Positions 33,849-41,603 of a stretch of DNA of 64,000 nucleotides are shown here, in pieces. Source of the DNA: Pseudomonas antarctica (GTDB taxonomy: Bacteria; Pseudomonadota; Gammaproteobacteria; Pseudomonadales; Pseudomonadaceae). Position 1 is the stretch's first letter. Each line of letters begins with the position of its first letter. The stretch spans positions 2,790,001 to 2,854,000 of the forward strand of contig NZ_CP015600.1 of assembly GCF_001647715.1 (NCBI RefSeq). Direction: 5' to 3'. The notes beneath the pieces are model-generated. The model saw nothing but the letters and a program-made list of their open reading frames with translations, made no database searches and was not told the origin of the DNA. The position numbers were made by a program, and so were the translations under genes.

Positions 33849-33953
33849 TGTGGGAGCGGCGGTGCGACGATTCGACTTGCTCGCGAATGCGGTAGGGTCA
33901 GTTACAAATAAGCTGCCTGACCCACCGCATTCGCGAGCAAGCCCGCTCCCACA
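33849..33953. repeat. REP/BIME inverted pair, second sequence variant
   Basis: ATGTGGGAGCGG... at the left and ...GCCCGCTCCCACA at the right form the outer arms. Inside, GCGAATGCGG and TGGGTCAG-type arms (GACTTGCTCGCGAATGCGGT / ACCGCATTCGCGAGCAAG) extend the pairing. This variant differs from the REP pairs in the adjacent 289-bp units. Confidence 0.8.
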
Positions 33954-34024
33954 ATTTTGACTGAGTTTAGCTGCCAGCACCGCAGTGCTCTGCTTTTCTG
34001 TGGGAGCTATTCAGCGCTCGGGAT

Positions 34025-35002
34025 TCAGGGTTTCCAGGCCGCCGGATTCACCAGGTTTTTCGGCCGTTCACCCGACAATGCCGCCAGCAGATTATCCACC
34101 GCACAGCGTGCCATCGCTTCCCGCGTTTCGTGGGTCGCCGAACCGATATGCGGCGTGGCCACCACGTTATTCAAGCGCAACAACGGCGAGTCGTGATTCA
34201 GCGGCTCACGCTCAAACACATCCAGCCCCGCCGCCCGAATCGTGCGTTGCTGCAGTGCCTCGACCAGCGCGGCTTCATCGACGACTTTGCCCCGAGAAAT
34301 ATTGATAAAAATCGTCTCGGGGCCCATCTGTGCAAATTCCTCAGCACCAATCAATTTCTCGGTTTCAGCCGTGAGCGGCAGTGTCAGGCAGACAAAGTCG
34401 GCCTCCTTGAGCAACGCCACCAGGCTGCGGTACTGCGCGCCGAAGCGCTCTTCTACCAGCGGCTTGGGCGAGTGGCTGTGGTAGATCACCGGCATGCCGA
34501 AACCGAAATGCCCGCGTTGGGCCAGGGCTTCACCGATGCGGCCCATGCCGATAATGCCCAGGGTCTTGCCGTGCACGTCGCTGCCGAAATGCGAGGGGCC
34601 GATGTTCTTGTTCCATTGGCCGGCGCGCACCATATCGGCGAGTTCGACCACGCGGCGGGCGGTGGCCAGGATCAACGCAAAGCCGGTGTCCGCCGTGGTT
34701 TCGGTGAGTACGTCCGGGGTGTTGCTGAGCAGAATGCCGCGTTGGGTCAGGTAGTCGATGTCGTAGTTGTCGACACCGACCGAGACGCTGGCCACCGCTT
34801 CCAGTTTGGGCGCCAGATCGAGCAGCGTGGCGTCCAGGCGCAGGCTGGCACCCAGCAGGCCGTGGGCGCTGGGCAGGGCGTCACGCAGTTTGGCCAGGCC
34901 GGGTTCGTCCAGCGCGTCGATCAACGTGACGTCGGCGTGCTCGTGCAGGCGGGCCATCAATGGCGCCGAGAGTTTTTTGTATAAAACGACAGATTTCTTC
35001 AT
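34025..35002 (-). CDS. kguD: 2-ketogluconate 6-phosphate reductase / D-2-hydroxyacid dehydrogenase
   Basis: A 325-residue D-isomer-specific 2-hydroxyacid dehydrogenase. It has the nucleotide-binding GIIGMGRIGEALA, the substrate arginine in INISRGKVVDEAAL, the glutamate in FEREPL and the catalytic histidine in VATPHIGSATHETR. By context it is KguD, which reduces 2-keto-6-phosphogluconate to 6-phosphogluconate. It is the last gene of the kguE-K-T-D operon and overlaps kguT by 4 nt. Related glyoxylate/hydroxypyruvate reductases share the same motifs, so the gene order is the main argument. Confidence 0.9.
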   Translation of the reverse strand: MKKSVVLYKKLSAPLMARLHEHADVTLIDALDEPGLAKLRDALPSAHGLLGASLRLDATLLDLAPKLEAVASVSVGVDNYDIDYLTQRGILLSNTPDVLTETTADTGFALILATARRVVELADMVRAGQWNKNIGPSHFGSDVHGKTLGIIGMGRIGEALAQRGHFGFGMPVIYHSHSPKPLVEERFGAQYRSLVALLKEADFVCLTLPLTAETEKLIGAEEFAQMGPETIFINISRGKVVDEAALVEALQQRTIRAAGLDVFEREPLNHDSPLLRLNNVVATPHIGSATHETREAMARCAVDNLLAALSGERPKNLVNPAAWKP

Positions 35003-36297
35003 CGGGTTTTAACCTTCAAATCAAAAGTAGGCGACGGCGCGCGTTTACGGTCGCTGGCGCCGGGCTTGAGGAAAATCGTCAGCACCACCGCGAACATCAA
35101 TGCGCCGCTCATCAGCAGGTAGGAGGCGCCGGGCGAACCGGTGCTGCTATTGAGGTAACCCACCAGGTACGAACCACCGAACGAGCCGAGCGCGCCCATG
35201 CTGTTGATCAGCGCCATGGCGCCACCGGCAACGTTGGCCGGCAGGATCTCCGGGACAATGGCGAAGAACGGGCCATAAGGCGCATACATGCAGGCCCCGG
35301 CGATCACCAACAGGGTGTAGGACCACCAGAAGTGCTCGGCGCCCAGGGCGTAGGACGCGTAGAAAGCGATGGACGCAATCAGCAACGGCGGCCACACAAA
35401 ACGTTTACGTTTTTGCAGCTTGTCCGAGCCCCAGGACACCGCGAGCATACCGATGACGGCTGCCAGGTAAGGCAGCGCGGACAGCCAGCCCGCTTCGACC
35501 ATGTCCATCTGCAAACCGGCCTTGAGAATCGATGGCAGCCACAGCACAAAGCCGTACACGCCGATGCTCCAGCAGAAAAACTGCAGGGCCAGGATGATCA
35601 CCTTGGGCGAGCGAAAGGCTTCGGCGTAGTTTTTCACCGCCTTGATGCCGACTTGCTCGGCAGCCAGGGCCGTTTCCAAGTCCTGCTTCTGTGCGTCGCT
35701 CAGCCACTTGGCATCCTTGGGCCGTTCGTCAGCCAGGCGCCACCAGATAAACGCCCAGATCACCGCCGGCAGGCCTTCAACGATAAACATCCAGCGCCAA
35801 CTGAAATGCTGCACCAGATAGCCCGACACCACCGACATCCAAAGCATGGTCACCGGGTTGCCGAGGATCAGGAACGTGTTGGCCCGCGAGCGTTCGGCAC
35901 GGGTAAACCAGTGGCACAGGTAGACCAGCATCGCCGGCATCACCGCCGCTTCCACCACCCCAAGCATGAAGCGAATCGCGATCAACATATAGGCGTTGGA
36001 CACCACGCCGGTCAGGGTGGCCAAGCCGCCCCACAGGATCAGGCTGACGAAAATCAGTTTTTTAACGCTGCGTTTCTGCGCGTAGATAGCCCCCGGTACC
36101 TGGAAAAAAAAGTAGCCGAGAAAGAACAGCGCCCCCAGCAGCGACGACATGCCGGGGGTGATCATCAAGTCTTCGGCCATCCCGGAGGCGGCGGCGAAGC
36201 CGTAGTTGGCGCGGTCCAGGTACGCCAGGCTATACGTGATAAACACGATGGGCATGATGTACCACCAGCGGCGGGTGGCGAGTTTCAAGGTGTCCAT
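34999..36297 (-). CDS. kguT: 2-ketogluconate MFS transporter
   Basis: A 432-residue major facilitator superfamily protein with about 12 transmembrane helices, of the anion:cation symporter type (start WWYIMPIVFITYSLAYLDRA, then NYGFAAASGM). It should import 2-ketogluconate made in the periplasm from glucose. A strong AGGAG precedes the ATG. It lies between the kinase and reductase genes of the operon. Confidence 0.91.
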   Translation of the reverse strand: MDTLKLATRRWWYIMPIVFITYSLAYLDRANYGFAAASGMAEDLMITPGMSSLLGALFFLGYFFFQVPGAIYAQKRSVKKLIFVSLILWGGLATLTGVVSNAYMLIAIRFMLGVVEAAVMPAMLVYLCHWFTRAERSRANTFLILGNPVTMLWMSVVSGYLVQHFSWRWMFIVEGLPAVIWAFIWWRLADERPKDAKWLSDAQKQDLETALAAEQVGIKAVKNYAEAFRSPKVIILALQFFCWSIGVYGFVLWLPSILKAGLQMDMVEAGWLSALPYLAAVIGMLAVSWGSDKLQKRKRFVWPPLLIASIAFYASYALGAEHFWWSYTLLVIAGACMYAPYGPFFAIVPEILPANVAGGAMALINSMGALGSFGGSYLVGYLNSSTGSPGASYLLMSGALMFAVVLTIFLKPGASDRKRAPSPTFDLKVKTR

Positions 36298-36342
36298 GGG
36301 GTTGCTCCTGAGCTTGTTGTAGTTGTGGCAACAGGGTGTGGG

Positions 36343-37284
36343 TCATGCAATGGATCGAGTGGGTAACTCCGCACGGGTGGGCAGGCCTTCCATATCTCCG
36401 CGGCTTTGCACGGCGCGGCTGCCGATCCAGTTGCCGCGCTGTACGGCCTCGGGGAAGCTGAGGTTGTCGAGCAAGGCGCTGATCATGCCGACGGCAAAGC
36501 CATCACCGGCGCCGACGGTGTCCACGACTTTTTCCACCGGCACGGCGGCGACAAAGCCCTGGTCCATCTGGGTGCGGTAGTAGGCACCATCCGGCCCAAG
36601 CTTGATGGCCACGGCTTCGGCACCCTGGTCGAGGTAGAAGGCGGCGATGTCGGCCGGGTCGTCGAAGCCGGTGAGCAAGCGGCCCTCGCTCAAGCCGGGC
36701 AAGACCCAGTCAGCCAGGCTTGCGAGGGCGTTTATCTGGCGAATCATCTGCTGCTGATTGGCCCACAGAGACGGGCGCAGGTTCGGGTCGAATGACACGC
36801 TGCGCCCGGCCTTGCGCATCTGCGTCATCAGCGTCACGGACAGCTCGCGGGTGGCCTCGGACAAGGCCGGCGGAATACCGGTGGCATGCAGGTGCCGCGC
36901 TTGCAGCAGGGCGGGACGAATGTCGGCAATCGACAAATGACTGGCGGCCGAGCCTTTGCGGAAATATTCCACTTGAGGGTCTGCGCCAGTCTCTTCGCGG
37001 GATTTGAACTGAAAACCGGTGGGGTGCAGCGGATCGACCGCCACATGGCGACAATCCAGGCCTTCTTTTTGCAGGGTGTCGATGACAAACCGGCCGAGGG
37101 AATCAGCCCCGACCCGGCTCAGCCAGGCGACATTGAAACCCAGGCGCGACAGACCAATAGCCACATTGCTGTCGGCCCCGGCAATGCGTTTGTGGAACTG
37201 GGCCACCTCGGCCAAGTCGCCGGTCTGTTCGGCGACAAACATCGCCATGGTTTCACCAAACGACAGGATATCGATCTCAGACAT
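36343..37284 (-). CDS. kguK: 2-ketogluconate kinase (PfkB family)
   Basis: A 313-residue PfkB/ribokinase-type sugar kinase. It shows the N-terminal substrate motif (FHKRIAGADSNVAIGLSRLG) and the C-terminal catalytic motif DTVGAGDGFAVGM with the general-base Asp. It should phosphorylate 2-ketogluconate at C6. I chose ATG 37284 (MSEIDI) because GGAGA lies 7 nt upstream; starts 6 and 27 nt earlier are in frame. It overlaps kguE by 8 nt. Confidence 0.92.
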   Translation of the reverse strand: MSEIDILSFGETMAMFVAEQTGDLAEVAQFHKRIAGADSNVAIGLSRLGFNVAWLSRVGADSLGRFVIDTLQKEGLDCRHVAVDPLHPTGFQFKSREETGADPQVEYFRKGSAASHLSIADIRPALLQARHLHATGIPPALSEATRELSVTLMTQMRKAGRSVSFDPNLRPSLWANQQQMIRQINALASLADWVLPGLSEGRLLTGFDDPADIAAFYLDQGAEAVAIKLGPDGAYYRTQMDQGFVAAVPVEKVVDTVGAGDGFAVGMISALLDNLSFPEAVQRGNWIGSRAVQSRGDMEGLPTRAELPTRSIA

Positions 37285-38059
37285 GGGCATTCTCCGCACG
37301 GGGCTGGCCAAGGAGGGCGAGGGCGGCGACCTGTTGCGCGGTGATTTCGGTCAAGTCATCACCTTGCAACGGGAATTCCACGGCCCTGGTAATACCTTGA
37401 GTCATATGCTTGAGCAGTTGTTCCCACAGATGCAGGTCGGTGGCGCTGGGCGGCAAGGCCACCAGCTTGCCGTCCTGGCGACGCGCCACGGCCTTGCAGT
37501 GCAGGTAATCCACGTGCCGGCCCAGCAGGCGTGCGGCGGTGAGGGCGGATTGGTCTTGCCACTGCCAGTTGCCGATGTCGAAGGTCATTTTGACCGGCAC
37601 ACCCAGGCGTTCAACCTCGGTAAAGAACCGTTGCATCGGCTCGATGCGCCCGCCGTGCAGGGTCTGGTCGTTTTCCACCAGCAATTGGACCGGGTGGCGG
37701 TTGAGCAGGGCGTGCAGGCTTTGCAGGTCGTTGGTGTCGGTGAAGTAACCGAGGGAGACTTTCAGCCAGCGTGCGCCGAATGCCTGCGCGCGGTCCAGGG
37801 TGGCGGCGAGTTCGGCATTCGGCTGGGCGCGCCCGGCGACCCAGAGTTCCAGCGGCGACGAAAACACCGATTCCAGGCCATGCTCAGCGGCTGCCTGGGC
37901 GAGGACGGCGGGTTGTTCGGTGGTCAGCAATTCTTCACGCCATTCGATGCGCTGGGCGCCGGCAGCATTGAGCAACGAGACAAAACTCAATTGGCCCTGC
38001 TGGCGTATCAGATCAGCGCCGTAGCTGGAAAGGCTGATGGAGACGGGGTACTTATGCAT
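37277..38059 (-). CDS. kguE: KguE, TIM-barrel epimerase/isomerase-like protein
   Basis: A 260-residue xylose-isomerase-like TIM barrel. Metal-site residues are likely in VENDQTLHGG, MTFDIGNWQWQD and YLHCKAV. It is the first gene of the 2-ketogluconate operon; its exact reaction is not firmly known, though it resembles sugar-phosphate isomerases/epimerases. A PtxS-type palindrome lies 14 nt upstream of the ATG, consistent with repression in the absence of 2-ketogluconate. Confidence 0.88.
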   Translation of the reverse strand: MHKYPVSISLSSYGADLIRQQGQLSFVSLLNAAGAQRIEWREELLTTEQPAVLAQAAAEHGLESVFSSPLELWVAGRAQPNAELAATLDRAQAFGARWLKVSLGYFTDTNDLQSLHALLNRHPVQLLVENDQTLHGGRIEPMQRFFTEVERLGVPVKMTFDIGNWQWQDQSALTAARLLGRHVDYLHCKAVARRQDGKLVALPPSATDLHLWEQLLKHMTQGITRAVEFPLQGDDLTEITAQQVAALALLGQPRAENAHV

Positions 38060-38072
38060 TGTTGTTTACCTC

Positions 38073-38086
38073 TGAAACCGGTTTCA
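38073..38086. promoter_or_regulatory. PtxS operator upstream of kguE
   Basis: Perfect palindrome TGAAACCGGTTTCA, the operator reported for PtxS in Pseudomonas, 14 nt before the kguE start. An identical copy lies upstream of ptxS (39242-39255). Confidence 0.9.
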
Positions 38087-38106
38087 TTTTTATACACAAA
38101 ACAGGG

Positions 38107-38194
38107 GTGGGAGCTGGCTTGCCTGCGATGGCGGTGAATCAGTCGATTACTGCTTCGGCTGAGAACCCGCGATCGCAGGCAAGCCAGCGCCCAC
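38107..38194. repeat. REP pair overlapping the end of ptxS
   Basis: GTGGGAGCTGGCTTGCCTGC (from 38107) and its inverted partner (38172-38194, one mismatch over 23 bp) flank a short spacer. The right arm and the spacer lie within the last codons and stop of ptxS. Confidence 0.88.
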
Positions 38195-39205
38195 AGGGGG
38201 TTGAGTTGAGCCCCGAATGATCAGTTGCGGCAAAAAGCCCAGGGTGCGCGTCGGTGCGTCATCGCCACGCAGGCGTTTGAGCAGGCAGTCGAAGGCGCTC
38301 GCGCCTATCGCTTCGGTCGGCTGGGCGAGGGCGGTGATGCCGTTGCCTACCAGCGGGTACCAGTCCAGGTCATCCAGGGCGATCAGGCCGACCTCATTAA
38401 ACAGGTTGCAGCCTAAAGACTTGAGCGCGCGGGTACAGGCCAGCGTGGCGATACCGTTGGCGCAGAACAAGGCTTTGGGGTCGGGCTTGGCAAGAAAGGC
38501 CTGCAGACGATTTTCCAGCTCGCCATCGAGTTCCAGCACGGCGCCGGTCAATCCTGGGCGACTGGCTATCTCTGCCTTGAAGCTGGTTTGGCGTTCCAGT
38601 CGCGAACTGGTGCCATCGGCCGCTTCGCTCACCAGCAACACATCGCGATAACCCTGCTGTTCGAGATGCTCCACGGCCATGCGTACCGCCGCGAAGTTAT
38701 CCAAACCCACCATGTCGCTGTGCAGCGGCTCGACCTTGCGGTCGACCAGCACCAGCGGCATTTCCTGTTGCAACTCCAGCAACTGGTCGAGGTGATGGCC
38801 AAGGGTGTTCACGATCAACCCTTCGATGTTGTACGAACGCAATGCTGCCAGATGCTGGCGCTCCTGCTCGTCATCGCGGTCGGTGTTGCACACCACCAGG
38901 CTGTAGCCGTGCTGACGGCAGGCGGTTTCGACGCCGTGCATCACGGCAATGGAATAGGGGTTGCGGATATCGGCCACCAGCATGCCGATCAGGCGAGTGC
39001 GCCCACGTTTCAAGCCCCGCGCCATTTGGTTAGGGCGGTAGCCGAGTTCGCTGATCGCCTGTTCGATGCGCAGGGCAATGGCGTCGGAGAGCAAGGCGCG
39101 GTCATCACCGATAAAGCGCGAGACGCTGGCTTTGGACACACCGGCGCGCTCGGCGACGTCGAGCATGGTCACGCGGCTGCGCTGGGCGGCGGAAAAAGAA
39201 GTCAC
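38147..39205 (-). CDS. ptxS: LacI-family repressor PtxS
   Basis: A 352-residue LacI/GalR regulator. The N-terminal helix-turn-helix (MLDVAERAGVSKASVSRFIG) and hinge (YRPNQMARGL) are followed by a periplasmic-binding-type effector domain (LIGMLVADIRNPYSIAVMHG). By context it is PtxS, which represses the kgu operon and itself and is released by 2-ketogluconate. The last ~15 residues (VGAGLPAIAGSQPKQ) are encoded by a REP element, so the natural C-terminus has been replaced or extended. Operators flank it on both sides. Confidence 0.92.
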   Translation of the reverse strand: MTSFSAAQRSRVTMLDVAERAGVSKASVSRFIGDDRALLSDAIALRIEQAISELGYRPNQMARGLKRGRTRLIGMLVADIRNPYSIAVMHGVETACRQHGYSLVVCNTDRDDEQERQHLAALRSYNIEGLIVNTLGHHLDQLLELQQEMPLVLVDRKVEPLHSDMVGLDNFAAVRMAVEHLEQQGYRDVLLVSEAADGTSSRLERQTSFKAEIASRPGLTGAVLELDGELENRLQAFLAKPDPKALFCANGIATLACTRALKSLGCNLFNEVGLIALDDLDWYPLVGNGITALAQPTEAIGASAFDCLLKRLRGDDAPTRTLGFLPQLIIRGSTQPPVGAGLPAIAGSQPKQ

Positions 39206-39241
39206 GGTTGCAGGCCTTTCTTATTGGAGGTTGTGGAGCTT

Positions 39242-39255
39242 TGAAACCGGTTTCA
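39242..39255. promoter_or_regulatory. PtxS operator upstream of ptxS
   Basis: Palindrome TGAAACCGGTTTCA, identical to the site before kguE, 37 nt upstream of the ptxS start. This fits autoregulation. Confidence 0.9.
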
Positions 39256-39440
39256 GGAGACCTCAACAACGAAAGTACGTCAAGTGTATTTCAGTGCAAA
39301 TGTGCAATCAGCCGGTGGCTCGGCCCGACGAGTGGCGGCGCTACCTGTTAGTTCTGACAGTATCCGAACAGCAGCGTTAAGTATTCAATCCTGTCTAACG
39401 TAGTTGGTAATAGCCATTCACACATGCGTCGGAGAACACC

Positions 39441-41414
39441 ATGGGCAACAGTTCAGCAGATGATGCTATCAACAAAGAAAATGCCGCAGGTTTTGCCGCT
39501 GCTGAGGCTGCCGGGGTGGCGACTGTTCCGACATTGCCTGCACCTGACATAAGCAACGTAGAGCCCGATGGATTAATTCTAATAAAATATCTATTTGACG
39601 ATTTGGTCGTTAAGTTAACCAAGCCTTGGCAATTTTTGCCCCAACTCGGCGAGAGCGACTTTGTGACCTTCATATGGCACGTCGAGGGCAGCGTCGCGTT
39701 TGATCTTGAACCGATTGAGTTGGTAGGGCCTATTACCGCGGATGATTTTCCTGTTGAGGTAACGATACCTCAGGCTTATTTTCTCAACAGTGCGAAGGTG
39801 CGTGTTTCTTACCGTGTTAATAACTTGTTTGTTGACAGCGAGGTTTTTGAAGTTTCGTCCGACAGGACAATTATTATCGACAGAGTTGCGCCGGGGGGCG
39901 GCCAAGTGCTTAACGCCGCCAGGTTTCTACTCGATCCTATTACAGAGTACGATTCAAGCAATGCCACGGCTGAGGTCGACGTGCCCGGCGATTACCTTGA
40001 TCGAAAAGCGTTCGACACGGTTTTATGTTATTTAAGTGACCGAGACACACTGCCTACACGCCCGGCCATCCATGAGCAATCATTTGCTGCTGTGAGTGGC
40101 CCTATGCGTGTGAATATTCCGATGGCGGAGATTCGCAAGTTTGCCGGCGCGCCCCTGCTGTATTTCTTTTATCGTCTGCGTGACCGTGCGGGGAATATCT
40201 CTGCTCAATACTCATTCGTTGCGAGTACCGGCCTGCAGTTGAATGCCCCGCCCGCCAACCTGTCGGTACCTGAAGTGCCGGCGTATGATTCCGATTTGCT
40301 GGTTAATCGGGAGGACGCACGTCGTATTGTCTCGGTCAGGGTGCGTCACTACGACAACCTGTTGGCAGATGATCAGTGTGTGGTCGAGTGGGACGGTATT
40401 AAGCTCCCGCCGGTGCCAGTCAGCGCGTTGCCATTCTCGGTCAGCGTGGAGTGGAGCGTGTTGATCGCCAAAGGCGCGAACCTGCGCCGAATCATTAACT
40501 TACCCGTGCGCTACGCCATTCTCCGCGCAGGCGATACGGTGGGCCCAGGCATCAGCTCCCCAGTGAAACGGGTCACTGTGGACATGACGATTGCAGGCCA
40601 GGAAAACCCTCAGGCGCCTGCGCTGCTGAACCGTCAATTGGCCCTGGTTAACATCCATGGCGCGGTCTCCCAGATTCCCAACCGTCTGGACAGCAGTGAT
40701 GCCAACCAGCCGGTGAGAGCGTCGTTTACCTTGTTCGACAACCCGGTGCAGGGTGAGCGCGCCTTGCTTTTCTGGCCAGGCCAGGCGACACCGGTCGCGA
40801 CTTATCTGGTTAAGCCGGGTGACGTCGGCGGGAAGATCGTCGACTTTGACAATCGAATTGATTGGCAGGTGATTCAGGCCGGCGGCAGTAATGCGAACAC
40901 GCTTGTGAGTTACCAGACCGATAATGGTGTGAACCAACAGTTATCGCCTGATCAAACGGTTTTTGTCAGTCTTACTCCGCCCATCAGTTACCCAAAACCC
41001 AGCTTTCCCCAGACGGCGCCACACCCTCATAAATGGTTGGCGTGTGATGCGAAAGTGTGGGAAGGCATTAAAGTGGTGGTCAACCCCGCACCGAATGTTC
41101 TGCAACCGGGAGACCAGGTCGTGTTGTCATGGCAGGGCTATCTAAACTACCCGGATCGCAATCCGCTTCCTGCAACCGCCGACACCTTTGAATATGTTTG
41201 GGTGGCGGGCGATACGACGCATGAATATATCATTGAGCCTTACGAAGCGCTGATCAGGCCATTGAGTGACTATGCAGGGGGAGCCGCTCGTTACAGTGTA
41301 TTCCGTGAGGGTATCTTACAAGGGACATCAGCAACCGCCTACGTGCCGATTGATCGTAAGTACAGCACGGGTAAATACTGCGGGCCGAACGGTGTAGGGC
41401 CTGGGGAAAAATAA
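39441..41414 (+). CDS. Large Ig-like beta-sandwich protein, unknown function (paralogue 1)
   Basis: A 657-residue protein I do not recognise. There is no signal peptide, membrane helix or enzyme motif. After an alanine-rich start it reads as four or five beta-sandwich modules, with repeated openings such as FLPQLGESDFVTFIWHVEG, VVEWDGIKLPPVPVSAL and VLQPGDQVVLSWQGY that look Ig-like. It shares order and key phrases with the next gene: VDRxAP, VDxTxxGxENP, and a C-terminal Trp-x-Cys-Asp (KWLACDAK here). AGGAGA-like GGAGAAC precedes ATG 39441. Low-complexity linkers and lack of export signal leave open a cytoplasmic, tail-fibre-like or non-classically secreted role. Confidence 0.8.
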   Translation: MGNSSADDAINKENAAGFAAAEAAGVATVPTLPAPDISNVEPDGLILIKYLFDDLVVKLTKPWQFLPQLGESDFVTFIWHVEGSVAFDLEPIELVGPITADDFPVEVTIPQAYFLNSAKVRVSYRVNNLFVDSEVFEVSSDRTIIIDRVAPGGGQVLNAARFLLDPITEYDSSNATAEVDVPGDYLDRKAFDTVLCYLSDRDTLPTRPAIHEQSFAAVSGPMRVNIPMAEIRKFAGAPLLYFFYRLRDRAGNISAQYSFVASTGLQLNAPPANLSVPEVPAYDSDLLVNREDARRIVSVRVRHYDNLLADDQCVVEWDGIKLPPVPVSALPFSVSVEWSVLIAKGANLRRIINLPVRYAILRAGDTVGPGISSPVKRVTVDMTIAGQENPQAPALLNRQLALVNIHGAVSQIPNRLDSSDANQPVRASFTLFDNPVQGERALLFWPGQATPVATYLVKPGDVGGKIVDFDNRIDWQVIQAGGSNANTLVSYQTDNGVNQQLSPDQTVFVSLTPPISYPKPSFPQTAPHPHKWLACDAKVWEGIKVVVNPAPNVLQPGDQVVLSWQGYLNYPDRNPLPATADTFEYVWVAGDTTHEYIIEPYEALIRPLSDYAGGAARYSVFREGILQGTSATAYVPIDRKYSTGKYCGPNGVGPGEK

Positions 41415-41603
41415 GAACGGCTGTTTTATAAGGTTGCGGTGGAGAGGGCGACAGGCACTCTTCATCACGAACTTCTTCGTCTCTAATAATTGTATTGGCG
41501 GGCGCGGAAAGAAGTAACGCTCTAAAGGGTCAGCAGGGCATTAATGCACGTTGACTGTCTGTGTTTGTTCGGCATTCATATCAAATGAAGATGGAGAATA
41601 TAT

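Noticed and set aside
32725..34008. CRISPR array
   Set aside because: The 289-bp direct repeats have no short repeat-spacer alternation and no cas genes are nearby.
34960..36366. 468-codon + strand frame opposite kguT
   Set aside because: Histidine/glutamine-rich with no hydrophobic pattern; kguT on the minus strand has 12 membrane helices.
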